A stretch of 64,000 bases of DNA, taken from positions 575,665-639,664 of the forward strand of contig CM074808.1 in the NCBI GenBank assembly GCA_037447605.1. Direction: 5' to 3'. The translations under genes were made by a program, and so were the position numbers. This document shows positions 49,501 to 62,979 of this stretch, in pieces. This DNA is from Zygnema circumcarinatum (Eukaryota; Streptophyta; Zygnematophyceae; Zygnematales; Zygnemataceae). Within the stretch, counting starts at the first letter, position 1; each line of letters begins with the position of its first letter. The notes under the pieces were generated by a model. The model searched no databases and was not told the origin of the DNA. It saw only the letters and a list, made by a program, of their open reading frames with translations.

Positions 49501-52323
49501 CTCCCTCCTCTTTCTCCCTTCTCATCTCTCTTTCCCTTCCCCTCACACTCTGATTTCTCTCTCCTCCAATGCTCTCCAAGCAGGGGGGGCTGAATATCGT
49601 TCTTAACGGAAATTTTGAACAAGGAACGGCGCACTGGGGCACCATGGGCGGAACAGAGACACTCACAGTGACACGTGGCAGCTCCTGCGGCTCTCCCCAT
49701 GGCCCTCCCGTTGAGCCCTCCTCTCTCCCATCTCCTTGGCCTTCCGCTTACCCTCTCCTCTCTCGAACTCTCTCCCACCACCTCCCTCCACCCTCCCGCT
49801 TTCCACTTCCCGCATCTTTCAGCTGTTATTCATGTTGCCCTGATGGGCCCTCCCAACCCCCAAAGTATCCCCTCTCCTCTCCCTCCCACTCCGCATTGCA
49901 GAATGGGAAAAAGATGGAGAGGATGGGAGAAGGTGCGGGAGGGGGAGAGAGGGCCTCCTCTCTCCCTCCTTTAGCCGGACCCACAGTCCCATATTTAGTT
50001 GTCCGAAATCGAACTAAGGAATGGATGGGCCCCATGCAAAAGCTTACAGAGAGAGTGAAACCCTTATCTACCTATGCTGTTACAGCGTGGGTAAAATTAG
50101 GGCCTGGAAAAGGGGGTTCGCCCTGTTCACACGGTGTGAACATGACTATTTCAGTGGACGGGAAGTGGATAAATGGGGGAATGGTGGAGGCGAATTCTCA
50201 GAAGTGGGTTCGCTGCATCGGGTCATTTCGGATCGAGAAGAAGGTGGTCGACGTGACACTCTACCTTCAAGGAGCGATGCCAGGTGTCGATCTCTGGTTG
50301 GCCGATGTGCGCGTTGTGGAGGTGGATTGGAAGGCGAGAGTGGACGAACTTAAGCTCAAGGCTGAGGAGGTGAGGAGAGACTGTGGAAGGGAGCGGGTGT
50401 GTGGGAGATGGGGAGGGAGTAGGGGAGGGAGGGAGGAGGAGAGGAGGAGGGAGGGAGAAGGGGAGGAAAGATAGACGGAGGGAGCTTGTGGCGAATATAG
50501 GGGTCTCTGCTTGATATGGGGAGTAGAGAGAAGTAGGTAGAAGGGAAAGGGTTGGGGGGGGATGGGGAATGACGGATGGAGAAAGCGTGAGGGTGAATAT
50601 CGCAGGGGGCAAAGAGAGAGGGAGAGGGAGGGGAGGAGGGAAAGTGGAAGGGACAGGGAAAAGGGGAGGACTCGTACACATCAACGTTAATTTGGAAGCT
50701 AGAACTGAATGTTTATGTTTATCTTTATTTACGCTGTATTGAACCAATCCAGTCTGTTGTAAGTGCTCTCATCCGCTCATTGCAGTGTTGAGTGGGTCAT
50801 GAAATGTGCATATGCTGCATGGCAGGTTCGGAAGCGTGACGTGATATTCAAAGTACGGGATTCAAACGGCCGCCCTGTTCCAGCTGCATTTTTTTCCATC
50901 GACCAAACGGAACGGGGATTTCCACTGGGCTCATGTATAAACAGCCGGGATATTCGAAACACTCGTTATCAGGAATATTTTGTGAAGCACTTTAATTTTG
51001 CGGTTTTTGAGAATGAGCTGAAATGGAAGCAAATGGAGTGGACGAGGGGGGACGTGAATTATACAGCCGCCGATTCTATGCTGCAGTTTTTGGAGAAGCA
51101 CAAAATACCAGTCAGAGGACACTGCATCTTTTGGGACAATGAATTTCCAGATTGGCTTCGTGCTTTGCCTGACGAAGAGGCTGCTGGTGAGAGTGACCTG
51201 CTTTATCCTCTTCCCAGCAATGTAGGAACCACTAGTGGGAGAGGAGGAGCGAGAAAGAAAGAGAAGGCCCGAGAGAGAGAGAGAAAGAGAGAGAGAGGAG
51301 GAGAGGATGAGGAGGGAGAGGGGAGGGGAGGGGAGGAGCAGGGGAAGGGAAAGAAAAAGTGATGAAAAAGCTTGTGAACATGGAGGAAGGTAGTCAGTGC
51401 TCCTAGTATTCTTACATTCTGACAGATTCTAGAAAGACACAGTCCTGATTATCGTAGCAAACTGTAGAAATCATGAAGACCGCACTCGATGAGTTTGATG
51501 CCTATGTATCAGTTTCCTAATTGATAATTCGGTGGTTATTATCATTATTATTGCAGGCGAAGTCGATAAGCGAGTTGTTGAGCTTGTGCGGCGGTACAAG
51601 GGCCGCTTCCAACACTATGATGTTAACAATGAGATGTTGCACGGAGGCTACTTCACCCAACGATTTGGGCCAGGTGTCATCGCCAGGATGTTCCAACTTG
51701 CATACCGAACTGACCCAAATGCAAAGCTATTCGTGAACGATTACCATGTGGGGGATGGATGCGACTGGAAATCTACTCCGGAAAAATATGCAGAATCTGT
51801 TCGGGAATTGCTGAAGAGTGGGGCCCCGGTGGGAGGAATTGGAATTCAAGGTCACATTACGGCACCTGTGGGAGTCCACTTCAAGGAAGCATTGGATGTG
51901 TTGGGAGAGATTGGCCTTCCTATCTGGTTAACAGAAATGGATGTAAACTCCGTCGACGAGAGGGTGAGAGCGGACGATCTCGAGCTGATGTTGAGAGAGG
52001 CATTCGCCCATGAGGCAGTGGAGGGAGTGGTGCTGTGGGGCTTTTGGAAGGGGGAGGAGGGAGCTTCGGCCATGGCGGTCGCTAATGCCCATCTTGTGAA
52101 TGAGGATTGGAGTCTGAACGAGGGGGGGAGGAGGTTGGATGCTCTTTTGAAGGAGTGGAGGACGGAGGGAGTGAGAGGGCTCGGCGATGCTAATGGGGTG
52201 TTCCCTTTGAGGGCCCACTTGGGCAAGTACAGAGTGAGGGTTCAGGTGGGGGAGGCTCTGCATGAGGAGGAGGTCGTTCTGGAGAAAGGCTTTGGGGCCC
52301 AAGTTGTGAATATTGTGATATAG
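46526..52323 (+). CDS. GH10 endo-1,4-beta-xylanase with three CBM22 modules
   Basis: Cleaves the xylan backbone; CBM22 modules bind xylan or mixed-linkage glucan. Exons: 46526-46681, 47030-47244, about 47885-48086, 48266-48409, 48717-48937, 49114-49348, 49584-49709, 49902-50369, 50826-51186, 51557-52323. Each CBM22 opens with a short block (ITKNPFFEEGVASW; ITRNSYFREGTAGWYVLAGG; NIVLNGNFEQGTAHW) and continues with NSRYVLVSGRKASWQG-like and ELKGLLEIPP-like blocks. The GH10 barrel runs from VIFKVRDSNGRPVPAAFFS. It contains FAVFENELKWKQME, GHCIFWDNEFPDWL, the acid/base Glu in DVNNEMLHG, FVNDYH, GIGIQGHI, and the nucleophile Glu in LPIWLTEMDV, so it should be active. The start MEEAELQTMASITKN gives no signal peptide. 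The architecture matches Arabidopsis XYN1-type enzymes. The third exon start has no clear AG acceptor. Confidence 0.9.
47335..47600. repeat. GA/GGA-rich low-complexity tract in an intron
   Basis: Purine-rich DNA (GAGGGGAGGA-type) in the second intron of the xylanase gene. Open frames across it are artefacts. Confidence 0.8.
48450..48532. repeat. AT-rich palindromic (TA)n cluster
   Basis: Alternating (TA)n runs separated by AAGA or CTTA breaks, such as ATATATATCTTATATATATA and later AAGATATATATATATAAGA. They can fold back on themselves. It lies in a xylanase intron. Confidence 0.85.
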
Positions 52324-52946
52324 CTTTTGGTGGGTGGAATTACTTTTTGTTTTTTTATGATTTTAGATAGGTAGACAGTCATGATTTTTCTATTCATTTG
52401 AAGATTGTGAATAGTTTCAGCTTGGAGAGCACAGCTTCTGTTCTTAAAATTGTAACATTTCAGACATCTTGTGAGAAAAGTTGGGATTGTAAATTGGGAG
52501 CAATGTTTTGTGGCTCATGGTCATGAGTGGTGCTGCGTTGTGGGGACTAATGATCAAACCTTGTGGCTAATGACTGAATTATAGTGACCAAGTTCAGCTC
52601 GAAGGCCCCAAAACAAAGTGCAGCCCAAGGACCTCGTGCACATGGTGGCCTTCCTTACGTATGGTACGGATGTGTACGATTCCGTACACAGGGTTTGTTG
52701 AAGCCAACCGTACAGAAAAAGCACCCCTAAACCGCTTTTGTAGCCGTACAGTACCGTATGAGCCGTACAATGGACTATCCGTTGCGCCTTTCGCGCTCCC
52801 CCACTCCCTCGCGTTCGCCCTCTCCCGCTCACTCTCTCTCACTCGCTCTCCCTCCCTCCCTCCCTCCCTCCCCCTCTCCCTCCCTGTCCTGATCCCGCCC
52901 TCCGTCTCTCTCCTTTCCCCCCCCCCTCTCCCGCCTCTCTTCAGCC
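52324..52946. other. Intergenic region before the subtilase gene
   Basis: It contains the 3' flank of the xylanase gene and the presumed promoter and 5' UTR of the subtilase gene. A CT-rich tract lies at about 52800-52940, just upstream of the subtilase ATG. Several GTAC-rich words (CCGTAC, GTACGG) occur at 52665-52770. Confidence 0.4.
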
Positions 52947-55900
52947 ATGCTGAGCCTCTTGCTCGCCCTGTTTTTCGCTCTCTCCCCCTCAACAGCTTCC
53001 GCGAAGTACATCCCCGGCACAGAAGGTACCGCCCCACATCCCTCCCCCCTTCCTTTGCCTCACCCCACATGAAAATTGCGCTGCATTTTAACGATTAATC
53101 TCTAATTCAATTGCATTCGTGAACCGATCCACCCTAATTTCCACCCTAAAGTCTGGCCCCCATGTCTCCCCAGCATACGCGGTGGTCCTGAACACGCTCC
53201 CGCCCGCGGCCGCGTATGAGGGCGGGCACCAAAACCTTTTGCGGACTGCCCCGGAGTCCGGGCAGCGCCTGGATGCAGGAGCGCCGCACGTGCGGGCGTA
53301 TGCAGACCACTTGGTGTTCACACACGAGGCGGTTCTCGCGGCTGTCGGTGTTCACACCTCGCAGAAGCTCTACAGGTGGGAACTGGGGCTGGGAACTAAC
53401 TCTGTTGGGTATCTCGGGGCGGAATTTTTCCGTAAGATATGGTCAATTTAGCAATAGAATGTGGTCATTTTCTTGGTAAAATTCGAATATTTTAAAGTTC
53501 CAAATGAGGGTTGTAATGAATAGTTTTCAGTTCATAGTTTATTTGAGTTAATGTAAGCATGATAAAGTGGAAATGTGGGTACCCAAGTGACATTCTGTAG
53601 AAGAGGCCACCGTGTCGGTTCTAAGATTCTTGTCTTATTGCTAATTTGTCTTAAATTTACTCTGTTTTCTTCAGTCTAATCACGTTTTTGTGATTTCCAA
53701 GTCCAAGTTCGTTTTCTTTGCCATTTTTTTTTTTCAATCGCTACGAATCACCTCATTAACGATTATTATTTTATTGTCATTGCCTTCTCCCTAATCTTCT
53801 CTGAAAAACTTTGATTCGAAACCTCAGACATAAATATGAACACGTTGTGAGCGAGTGTTTAAAATTGTTATTATTATTATTATTAAATTATTATTTTTTT
53901 TAATAGACACAATAGTTAAGCAAAACACCTTTTTTTTATCCTGAAGTTTCCGTCCTGCCATCCATTACTATGCCAGAGTCTTATTCACATGACTAATGAC
54001 CACACTCTCTTCCCCTCATCCTCTTTTACTTCCGTTCTCCCTCTCCCCCGTTTGGCTCGTTCTCCGTCCCTGTCCCCGCGTTGCCCGACTCTTCTCCCTC
54101 CCTCCCTCCCTCCCTCCCTCCCTCCCTCCTCCCTCCCTCCCTCCCTCCCTCCCTCCCTCCCTCCCTCCCTCCCTCCCTCCCTCCCTCCCTCCCTCCCTCC
54201 CTCCCTCCCTCCCTCCCTCCCTCCCTCCCTCCCTCCCTCCCTCCCTCCCTCCCTCCCTCCCTCCCTCCCTCCCTCCCTCCCTCCCTCCCCTCCCTCCCTC
54301 CCTCCCTCCCTCCCTCCTCTCCCTCCCTCCCTCCCTCCCTCCCTCCCTCCCTCCCTCCCTCCCTCCCTCCCTCCCTCCCTCCCTCCCTCCCTCCCTCCCT
54401 CCCTCCCTCCCTCCCTCCCTCCCTCCCTCCCTCCCTCCCTCCCTCCCTCCCTCCTCCCTCCCTCCTCCCTCCCTCCCTCCCTCCCTCCCTCCCTCCCTCC
54501 CTCCTCCCACTCCCTCCCTCCCTCCCTCCCTCCCTCCCTCCTCCCTCCCTCCCTCCCTCCCTCCCTCCCTCCCTCTCCCTCCCTCCCTCTCCTCCCACAG
54601 CTACAAGTACACTCTCAACGCCTTCGCCGCTTTGCTCCGTCCCGAGGATGTGGTGGCCCTTGAGAAGCATCCCGAGGTTGGCCGCGTTGTGAGGAACGAG
54701 CGGCGGTTCAAGCAGACCACCCACACTCCCAACTTCCTCGGAATTCCTCCCTCTCTGTGGAGGGCTGCGGGAGGGGTGGGAAGAGCAGGGGAAGGCGTCA
54801 TCATAGGAGTCATCGACACGGGAATCAATCCGGACCATCCGAGTTTCGCAGACGATGTGAGTAGAAAGTAAGGTGATAAGGTCTAAGGGTCAACTTGCAG
54901 AAACGGCAACTAATATAATCATAATGTACTTCTATTAATTCTGTAATATTGCGAATTTCCAGAGAGCTGACATCGCTTGCAGTGGAGATTACAAGGCCCT
55001 AGAAGCCATTGGTTTTCTTCTTCTTCTGTCTTCTAAAATAGGATTGAGATTGAGGTGCTCAGTTCCCTGTATTGTAAGTGATATTTGATCTTGTATGAAG
55101 CTTTGGTGCAGCATGGGGAGCCGTATGTGGACATTCATTTCATCCGGTCATGGAGAGGGAGTTGCGATCTCGTCGATGAAGACTTCGAATGCAACAACAA
55201 ACTCATCGGAGCCAAGTTCTTCGTCGCAGGACTTTTGGCAGGTGACCGCTCTTAGGAAACCCTAAAATGCTGAAAATTCCTAAGGCCCACATGCATCATG
55301 CCTTTGTGGAAACTCCCTCCCTCTCTCCATTCACACTCCCTCCCTCTCTTCACTCACAGTCTCCCTCCCTCTCTCTTCACTCACAGTCTCCCTCCCTCTC
55401 TCTTCACGCACTCTCCTCCACTCTCTTCACTCGCACTCTCCCTCCCTCCCTCTCGCCACTCACACTCTCTCCATCCTCTCTTTCCGCTCACGCGCTCTCT
55501 CTCCCACCCTCACTCCCTCCGCAGAAAACGACACAATCGACACCTCCGCGGATCTGTACTCTGCCCGCGACTTCAACGGTCATGGAACGCACACTGCCTC
55601 CACTGCGGGAGGAAACCACGGAGTGAAAGTGATGGGAATTGATTCTAATTTCGACTTTGGAGAAGCTTCCGGGATGGCTCCCAGAGCCCGAATCGCCGCC
55701 TATAAGGGGCTGTGGATAAGCGGAAAAAAGTATCCCGGCTCGGATTACGGAACGGTGGTCGACCTTTTGGCGGCCTTGGATGAAGCAGTCAGTAAGTTTC
55801 AGTTTCAGCTTTAATTTGTGGCTTTACAATAGGTAAATTCATTTGCAAGATCTAAAGTCAAAAGGTTGAATTACTATTTGGTGTTAAGGTTGAGGGGTTT

Positions 55901-58900
55901 TAAGACTTTATGTTCTCTCTCTCTCTCTCTCGTGCTCTCTCTCTCTCTCTCACTCTTCCTCACTCGTACGGCTTTGTTTTTTCGGTGCAGGTGATGGTGT
56001 TGACGTAATTAATTACTCAATCGGTCCAAGTGATGATTTCTTTGACCTTTGGGCTCTGGGGGTCCTCTATGCAGGTGAGAGGCTCTGCTTATTTGATTTT
56101 TTTGATGTTAAAATATTTATTTATATTGTTTCGAAGGGCAAAACAGAACTGATGAGTTGAAATGTTGGTGGGTAAACGGATTCATTTCTATTTCCAGAAG
56201 ACCGATAAGTCACCTTAAATTTCACACAAAGTTTTAAATCTTATTTTTTCTTTTTCTTTTTCTTTGTACAGCCAAAGCAGGAGTGTTTGTCTCTGCCTCT
56301 GCGGGAAACTCCGGTCCCGAGCCCTCCACTTTGAGCCACATCGCTCCGTGGTATCTCGCAGTGGCTGCAAGGTTTGCTTCTACTCATGCATGTCTTTTGT
56401 CTAATAATTTACCAATATTTTTGTGAGCAATAGATAGAAACTTTAGTACCTGATAACATTATGAGAGGACAAGGTGGGTGGAGGGAGCAATAGAGAAGAC
56501 AGAGAAAGGGGTAGCGAGTGAGAGAGAGAGAGAGAGGCCGACAGATGAGACAGACAGTGGGAGACGAAACAGCCCTAACGTTCGCTTTACATATCATATA
56601 CCCTTTTTTGACACCCCAAAACCCCCGCCTCTGCCCCCTCCCCATTCTCCTCCCCCCCCCCCCCGCTCTCTCCCTCTCCCTCTCCCTCTCTTTCTCCCTC
56701 TCTCTCTCTGTGCCGGCAGCACTCACGACCGCGAGTACACCCATGGGGTGACTTTAGGGAGCGGCGCATCCTTTTCGGGGCAGAGCCTCGTCTCTCCGCC
56801 GCTGGATGGCCCTCCCTCCGTTCTCCGAAATGGAGAGGTCTTGCAGGGGAGGGGGACCGGGCAGGTGAGGGAGGGAGGGATTGGGGGGGTAAGAGGGAGG
56901 GTTTTAGGGTTGAGGTTTTAGGTCGTAGGAGGTTGGAGGAGAAGAAGTTGGAGGAGCCCAAGTTTTAGAAAGTCTTAAATGCAGTAATAAAGGTTTTGCG
57001 GTCAATCTGGGGCCAAGTAGAAAACTTCGTTTCCAAGTTTGAAGTTCGTTGAACCTCCGATGATTGTTGGTCTGATTTGAAGAGGGACGTAATTGGCTGC
57101 AGGAGGCCACTGAGTTTCCGCTCGTGTGGGGAGGAAGTGCCATTCAGGAGGATGGATTTGTGGAAGGGGTATGCTGTGCTCATCTCCGCCCTAGAGAGAG
57201 GGAGAGAGGGAGAGAGGGAGAGAGGGAGATATATGAGAGGGGGGGGGGGAGAGAGAGAGTGAGAGGAGAAAAAATAAGGGGAGAAGGAGAGGAGAAAGAC
57301 ATAAGAAGAAGGGAGAGAAAGGAGGGGGGGAGAGAAAGGAGGGGAGGAAGGCAGGAAGAGATAGGGATGCGGGGCGAGAGGTGGGGGAGGGAGGAAGAGA
57401 GAGAGGGTGGGGAGAGGGAGCGCGAGCGCGAGCGATGGGGAGAGAGAGAGGTGGAAGAAAGGGAAAGGAGGGAAAGAGGCAGGGAGAGAGGAGGAAAGGA
57501 GGGAGGTAGGGAGAGAGGCAGGGAGGGCAAGGAGAGGACCGATTCACAGAACCCTACGTATATTCGACAGATATTCTCTTGAATTTTGCTTTGAACAGCT
57601 TTGATTGTTCCAATTATACGTTGGATTGCGGAAAGTAGCGATTTTTTTCTGTTTGGTGAGAGGACATTAACATTTGGGTCCTTGCAGAGAATCGGATTCT
57701 TATTTCCTTGATTCAAATTTTTGCTCTATGTCACAGGGGAATTGGTGCCTGCCCGGAAATCTCGATCCCACAAAAGTCGCAGGAAAAATTGTTCTCTGTC
57801 AGCGTGGTGTGAACGGCCGAGTGGCGAAGGGAAAGGTCAGTCCTGCCTCCCACTCTCTCTCTCCCTGCGCCCCCACCTCTCTCTCTCCCCCTCCCTCTAT
57901 ACCCTCCCGCAGAAATAATGCTTGTAGTGGAGCGTTTGGGAGAATCTAGGCTATTGACTGGTTCAAAATGGATAACCTAGTATCCTTTCCCTTTTTCTTC
58001 CCTTTTGATTTCTTTTTCTTTTCACAGGTGGTGTACGAAGCGGGGGGAGTTGGAATGATTCTTTGGAACGACAGCCCAAAGCAGGGACTCATCACCGACA
58101 TCCATTTTCTGCCTGCTCTGCATGTGCTTTATGATGACGGCCTCAAAATCTTCGAGTACATCAATAGCACATCATCGTAAGTGTTCCATGAACTATACCC
58201 AGAAAGTCTAAGTCCTGAAAGCCCATCAAATCACGACAGTTTCAATTCAGCCCAAGCGTGACCGGGCCTAATTTGAGGCCTACTTTCAGCCTACCCTAAC
58301 CCTGACCCCAATTCTAACCTCTAACTCTTAACCTTCTTTAAATGCAGACCTCTTGCTGCTATTTCCGGCCAGCTCACTCGCTTCAATGTTGAAGCACCTA
58401 CCATCATCGACTTCTCCTCTCGCGGTCCGGTAGTGCCTCCCACAGCGAGGGGTTCAGGATACCCCTTTGTAAACGACATTCTTAAACCGGATATTTCAGC
58501 GCCGGGTGTCAGTATTTGGGCAGGCTACGCTCCCGGAGGAGACTCCAGACGCTTCATTTTCAACCTTATTTCAGGAACATCCATGGCTTCCCCTCATGTT
58601 GCCGGAATCGGAGCTTTACTCAAGCAGGCTCACCCTGATTGGGACCCCTTCTACATCAAATCCGCAATACAAACTACCGCATCTGTCATCACTAACAAGG
58701 GCAGAATTATCCCCGGCTCCCCTCCCACTATTGAAGGCACGCCATTTGACTATGGATCAGGCCAAATCAACCCTGCAAATGTGAGCGATCCTGGGCTGGT
58801 CTACCCCTCCACCTTCGAGGAATACATCGGCTTCTTATACTTCATTTCTTTCCATCGAGCTTTGGAACTTTCTGGGGTGCCGCCGCCCAAGAAGTTTGTA

Positions 58901-59215
58901 AAACCACGAGATTTGAATACCCCAAATATCGCGATATCCTCCCTTCATGGCTCCGCCACAGTCTCCCGCACTGTGGTGAGCGTAGCCACGAGTGGGCCCT
59001 TCTCCTTCGAGGCGCAGATTGCAGCGCCTGCAGGAGTGAGGGTTGACGTCAGCCCTAATCTGTTGGAGGTGCAGCCGGGAGGGAAGGCGACCTTCAACGT
59101 CACCTTTACAGTGACGCAGCCAATGGGAGGAGGCTTCACGTTTGGAACGCTGACGTGGACCAATGGGCATTATTTGGTCAAGTCACAGCTGGCCGTGCAG
59201 CCGTTAGGGTTGTGA
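52947..59215 (+). CDS. Subtilisin-like serine protease (plant subtilase, S8A)
   Basis: Secreted protease. Twelve exons (52947-53025, 53174-53375, 54601-54856, 55112-55241, 55525-55791, 55991-56074, 56272-56371, 56720-56864, 57103-57168, 57737-57835, 58028-58176, 58348-59215) join in one frame to 814 residues. In order: signal peptide ([19 protein letters not shown]), I9 propeptide ([11 protein letters not shown] to [12 protein letters not shown]), catalytic Asp in [14 protein letters not shown], His in [15 protein letters not shown], oxyanion Asn in [13 protein letters not shown], a PA-domain insertion ([20 protein letters not shown]), Ser in [19 protein letters not shown], and a C-terminal Fn3-like domain ending AVQPLGL. 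The catalytic triad is intact. The length and PA insertion fit plant subtilases. It probably acts in the apoplast or wall. Its stop is 329 bp from that of the convergent methyltransferase gene. Confidence 0.93.
54092..54597. repeat. (CCCT)n tetranucleotide microsatellite in intron 2
   Basis: About 500 bp of CCCT repeats with a few deletions, ending immediately at the CCCACAG acceptor of subtilase exon 3. All three forward frames are open (Pro/Ser/Leu), and the reverse strand gives Gly/Arg/Glu frames. None is coding. Confidence 0.95.
57190..57535. repeat. GA-rich low-complexity intron tract
   Basis: Purine-rich GAGAGG-type sequence in the intron between subtilase exons 9 and 10. Open frames over it are spurious. 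Confidence 0.85.
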
Positions 59216-59543
59216 ATATGTACAGGAGAGAGGAGGGGAAGGAGGAGGGAAGGGAGGAGGGGAGGGAGGCGGGTCTATGTGTCAAATTGCGTAGGACTAC
59301 AGCAGTTACAATGGTAGTGAGATCATAGCACGGTGTCTCATGCACTAATAAGTCTTTCTCTCTCTCTGTGTGTCTCTCACTCTCTTCCCCCCCCCCCCTC
59401 CCCCCTCTCATTCACACACCCACATACGTATAAGACAAAGGCTGCCATGAAGGTTCTTAAGTTTGAGAGCACTACTATTTCTTGGGGTGTTGAACATGAA
59501 TGAAAAAATATTTGTTCTAAACGATGCTTGCGTGCAGAGTGCG
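59216..59543. other. Convergent 3' intergenic region
   Basis: About 330 bp between the subtilase stop and the methyltransferase stop. It has a GGAGGAGGGA-type patch, a CT/TG-rich run near 59360-59390 and a C run at 59389-59398. Both 3' UTRs must share it. Confidence 0.5.
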
Positions 59544-60715
59544 TCAGACGGTCCGTCCTATCGGCGTCCGCCGCGTGGCATGGACGGTGTAGAGGGATGT
59601 GCCCTTCAGAGCGGCGCTCTGGTGACTCGTCACAGTGGAGAAAGACACCGACTCCAGGAGCTCCATCTGTCACAAAGAGCGAGAGAGAGAGAGGAGAGGG
59701 AGAGGAGAGGGAGAGGAGAGGGAGAGGAGAGGAGAGGAGAGGTCAGCTATTTGCTCGACATATATGAAAAGAAAAGAGATCAATGAACACTTGCCCTTAT
59801 TTCGCATTGCTCTCTGCAAACGTTGAAGCCTTAACCCCATCTCTCACCACGCGGTTCAACCTTCCGTCAATGTCGTGGACCTCCACGACCAACTGTTGAA
59901 CTTTCGGCCAATCCGCCAGATCCACCCCTTCAAGAACTTGCATCTCAGCGCGCTCCACGTCCACCTTCAGGAGGTCTATCCTTCTGTATCAACATTTTTT
60001 TTTATGTTACAGTCACGATGTTGCCATGATGACCCATAATGACATGACGTCAGACATCTAAAAGGCCACAAATTGACTGATGGTTTATGAACTGAAAGCA
60101 AACCCAAGTCACAAATCTTCTTTGAAGCTGACCGAAATCTCTAAAAAGCCATTGGACAAAGCAATCTTAGAACACAAAACGAACCAAAGCCGAGCAGGGG
60201 ACGATTGCTTACTGCAGTTTTGTTTCCGCGAGAATTTGTGAAATGGACTTCAAAGGGCACTCCACCTGTCACAAGGCGACAAGCCTTTCCGGCGTACACG
60301 TCAGCAATACGAAGGCTTTAGGGTTCAGACTTTTTGGAATCTTGGTCAACAGGGTTGTCCGGGATTTGGTTCTCTCACACATTTCTCGGAAGTAGACTTA
60401 ATCTTGATGTGTTCATGCACACATCTCTACTGGGAAAAGGCTTCTCCCGCACCCCCCCTCTCCTCTCTCTCTCTCACTTTCTCACTCTCCCTCTGCGCCT
60501 CTCTCTTTCCCCCATCCATCTTCCCGTCTCCCCTCTGCCCCACCTCCCTCCCTCCCTCCCCCCCTCCCTCCCTCCCTCCCTCCCTCGTCCCTCTCCTCTT
60601 TCCCCCCACTCTCCCTCTTCCTCTCCCCCCTCTCTCCCTTTCCCTCTCGCTCTCTTCCTCCCCCCTCCTCTCCCTCTCCGTCCCTTCCTCCCTCTCTCTC
60701 TCTCCCTCTCCATCG

Positions 60716-60756
<41 letters not shown>

Positions 60757-61682
60757 TCTCCTCTCGAGGAGCAAGCAGCCCACCTTGAGTTTCTCCCTCA
60801 GCATGTTTCCCACCATCAGCGCTGCGAGCCCTTCAAAGAGCCATCGAGGCGCCGACCGCCGTACGGTTCGCCCAAAGGCCTCCTACAGGCCAGTGGGGGA
60901 GCGACACGTGTCACCACAGGAGTGGCTCGCCTCAACGAACCCTAATTTTCGAAAGCCCTAAACATCTGCTTAGGTTTCGCGAAAAAATCTGACTCCTAGA
61001 CTCTCCGAAGAAAACCCACAAATAGTATAGCCTGAATCAATTGGCATTACAAGGTACAATTTTTTTGTTTGCCTACAAGAGTGAGATGTAAAGCTGACAA
61101 ACAGCAATTTTAGAGCTTTAAGGTTTCTTACCAAATTGCTGATTTTTTCTGTTGAAGAGTCCTGCTGCAGGAGTCGGTCCAAAAAAACTTTCATTGATCC
61201 TCGTACCTGCAGCCAGAAACTGAAATATTATTAGGACCTGGAGGAGTATAAGGACACTGAGATAGTGAAATTTAAATTATGATTCGTAGAATCAAGTTGC
61301 TGCGAAAAAGAAGATAATTTGAAAAGAGTAACGGTCGCTGAAACGGTCTTTAACAGTTTGAAAACCAAACACTTCAATAATAAGTGCCATGTTTTCCAAC
61401 AAAAAACTCGAGAATCTATTGAAGGGCAAAAAAATCCTGACCTCGTCCTCATCAGGCGCCATCGTACTCCAGCCGGCCGCTCCTTCGTAGAATGTGAATT
61501 CAGCCTGCATTTTCAAACAAACTAAACCTAATTTATGTCTCAGAGTCCAAACCTAATTCAAGCAAACTCAAATAGTCCACCTTCCTCCTTCAGTTCTCTC
61601 TTACTTGAAAACTCACGATTCGAAAAAAAGACGTGCGATAATTGCGGAGGCAGAGAGAGCGGAGGGGGAGAGAGAGAGAGCG

Positions 61683-61737
<55 letters not shown>

Positions 61738-62945
61738 GGGGAGGAGAGACCTTTGAACTAAGGCCACTGGAAACACCCATGTTGAAGCTATGAATTGTCG
61801 CCAGCTCTGTACATGTAAGCCCACAGAAATCAGGATTCAAAAACCAAAAACTAGAACCTATACTCTTTGAAGCCAGATAAACCCTAAAACTGATCTTGAT
61901 CTCATTTTTATCTCAAAAATATCATAATGTGACAACAAAGTCTCTATTTTCACTTTTAGCAAAATAATTTCTGAGGGAACTCATAGCAGCTAGATGGCAA
62001 CAACGGAAAAAAATTAAAGCTTAAGATCCTGAGAAACCGAAAATTTCTAGAAAAAAAAATGAAGATTTCAATTTCAACCGACTGAAACCCTAAACAGGTT
62101 CCTAATTTGACTTTTGCTTCTACCTGAATGGGGATTCTTGCTCTGTACTGATTTTATGTTCCATTGCAGCGCCTCGAATATGGCGGGAATTGGCTCAAAT
62201 GATAAAACGACTCCGCCAGGGCACGCCTATAAATTTGAATTATTTTTTTAAATAAATATTAATAATGTACAGATTAAATGTTTCACAAGCATTTGCATTT
62301 CTTTCCCATCATGAGATGTATAAGGTTTAAATTTGTAGGAAAATTCGCATTAAGCTGTTTCTAAGGAATTTGAGGTTGAAAGGTCTTTAGGCCAAAAACT
62401 TGAAATGGTCGAGCAAAACGAAAAACTTACAAGCGCTGCGAAAATAGTGAAGAGACCCACATTGGCTCCGACGTCAAAGACAATTTTTCCTGGCCCCAAT
62501 GCGGCCTACAAAAGAAAATTGAATACAAAAAAGGAAAGGAGAGAATGAAAAAGGGAAATGAGGAAACAGCAAATTTATCCAACGTTCATATTTTTCTGAA
62601 GCAACAGAAAAGAAAAAGAATGATCGCCAAATGAAAGCGAGGCGAGTCAAGTAGGGTTGCTCACGTTCTCACCTCCCGAAGGTAATGTTGGTGCAGAAAA
62701 ATTTCTTCATATATAAACTCTATCTCCTCCTTGCCTCCCACATAACTGTTTCCTCCCAGCACCCATCCACCCATCAGTACATTGCTGCACTTCACCTCTT
62801 TAATCTGATCCAAGAAACATGAGAGAGAGAGAGAGATGAGAGGGAGGAGCAAGAAGCAAGAGAGAAGGGGGACGAGGAGGGAGAAGGGTAGCCAGTTCGG
62901 CGCTCACTGCGTTCGCCAGTTCACTTCGGTGGCAAAGAAGTGACG

Positions 62946-62979
<34 letters not shown>

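Noticed and set aside
54016-54838. Gly/Arg/Glu minus-strand frames and Pro/Ser/Leu plus-strand frames
   Set aside because: Translation of the CCCT microsatellite in subtilase intron 2; only exon 54601-54856 is real.
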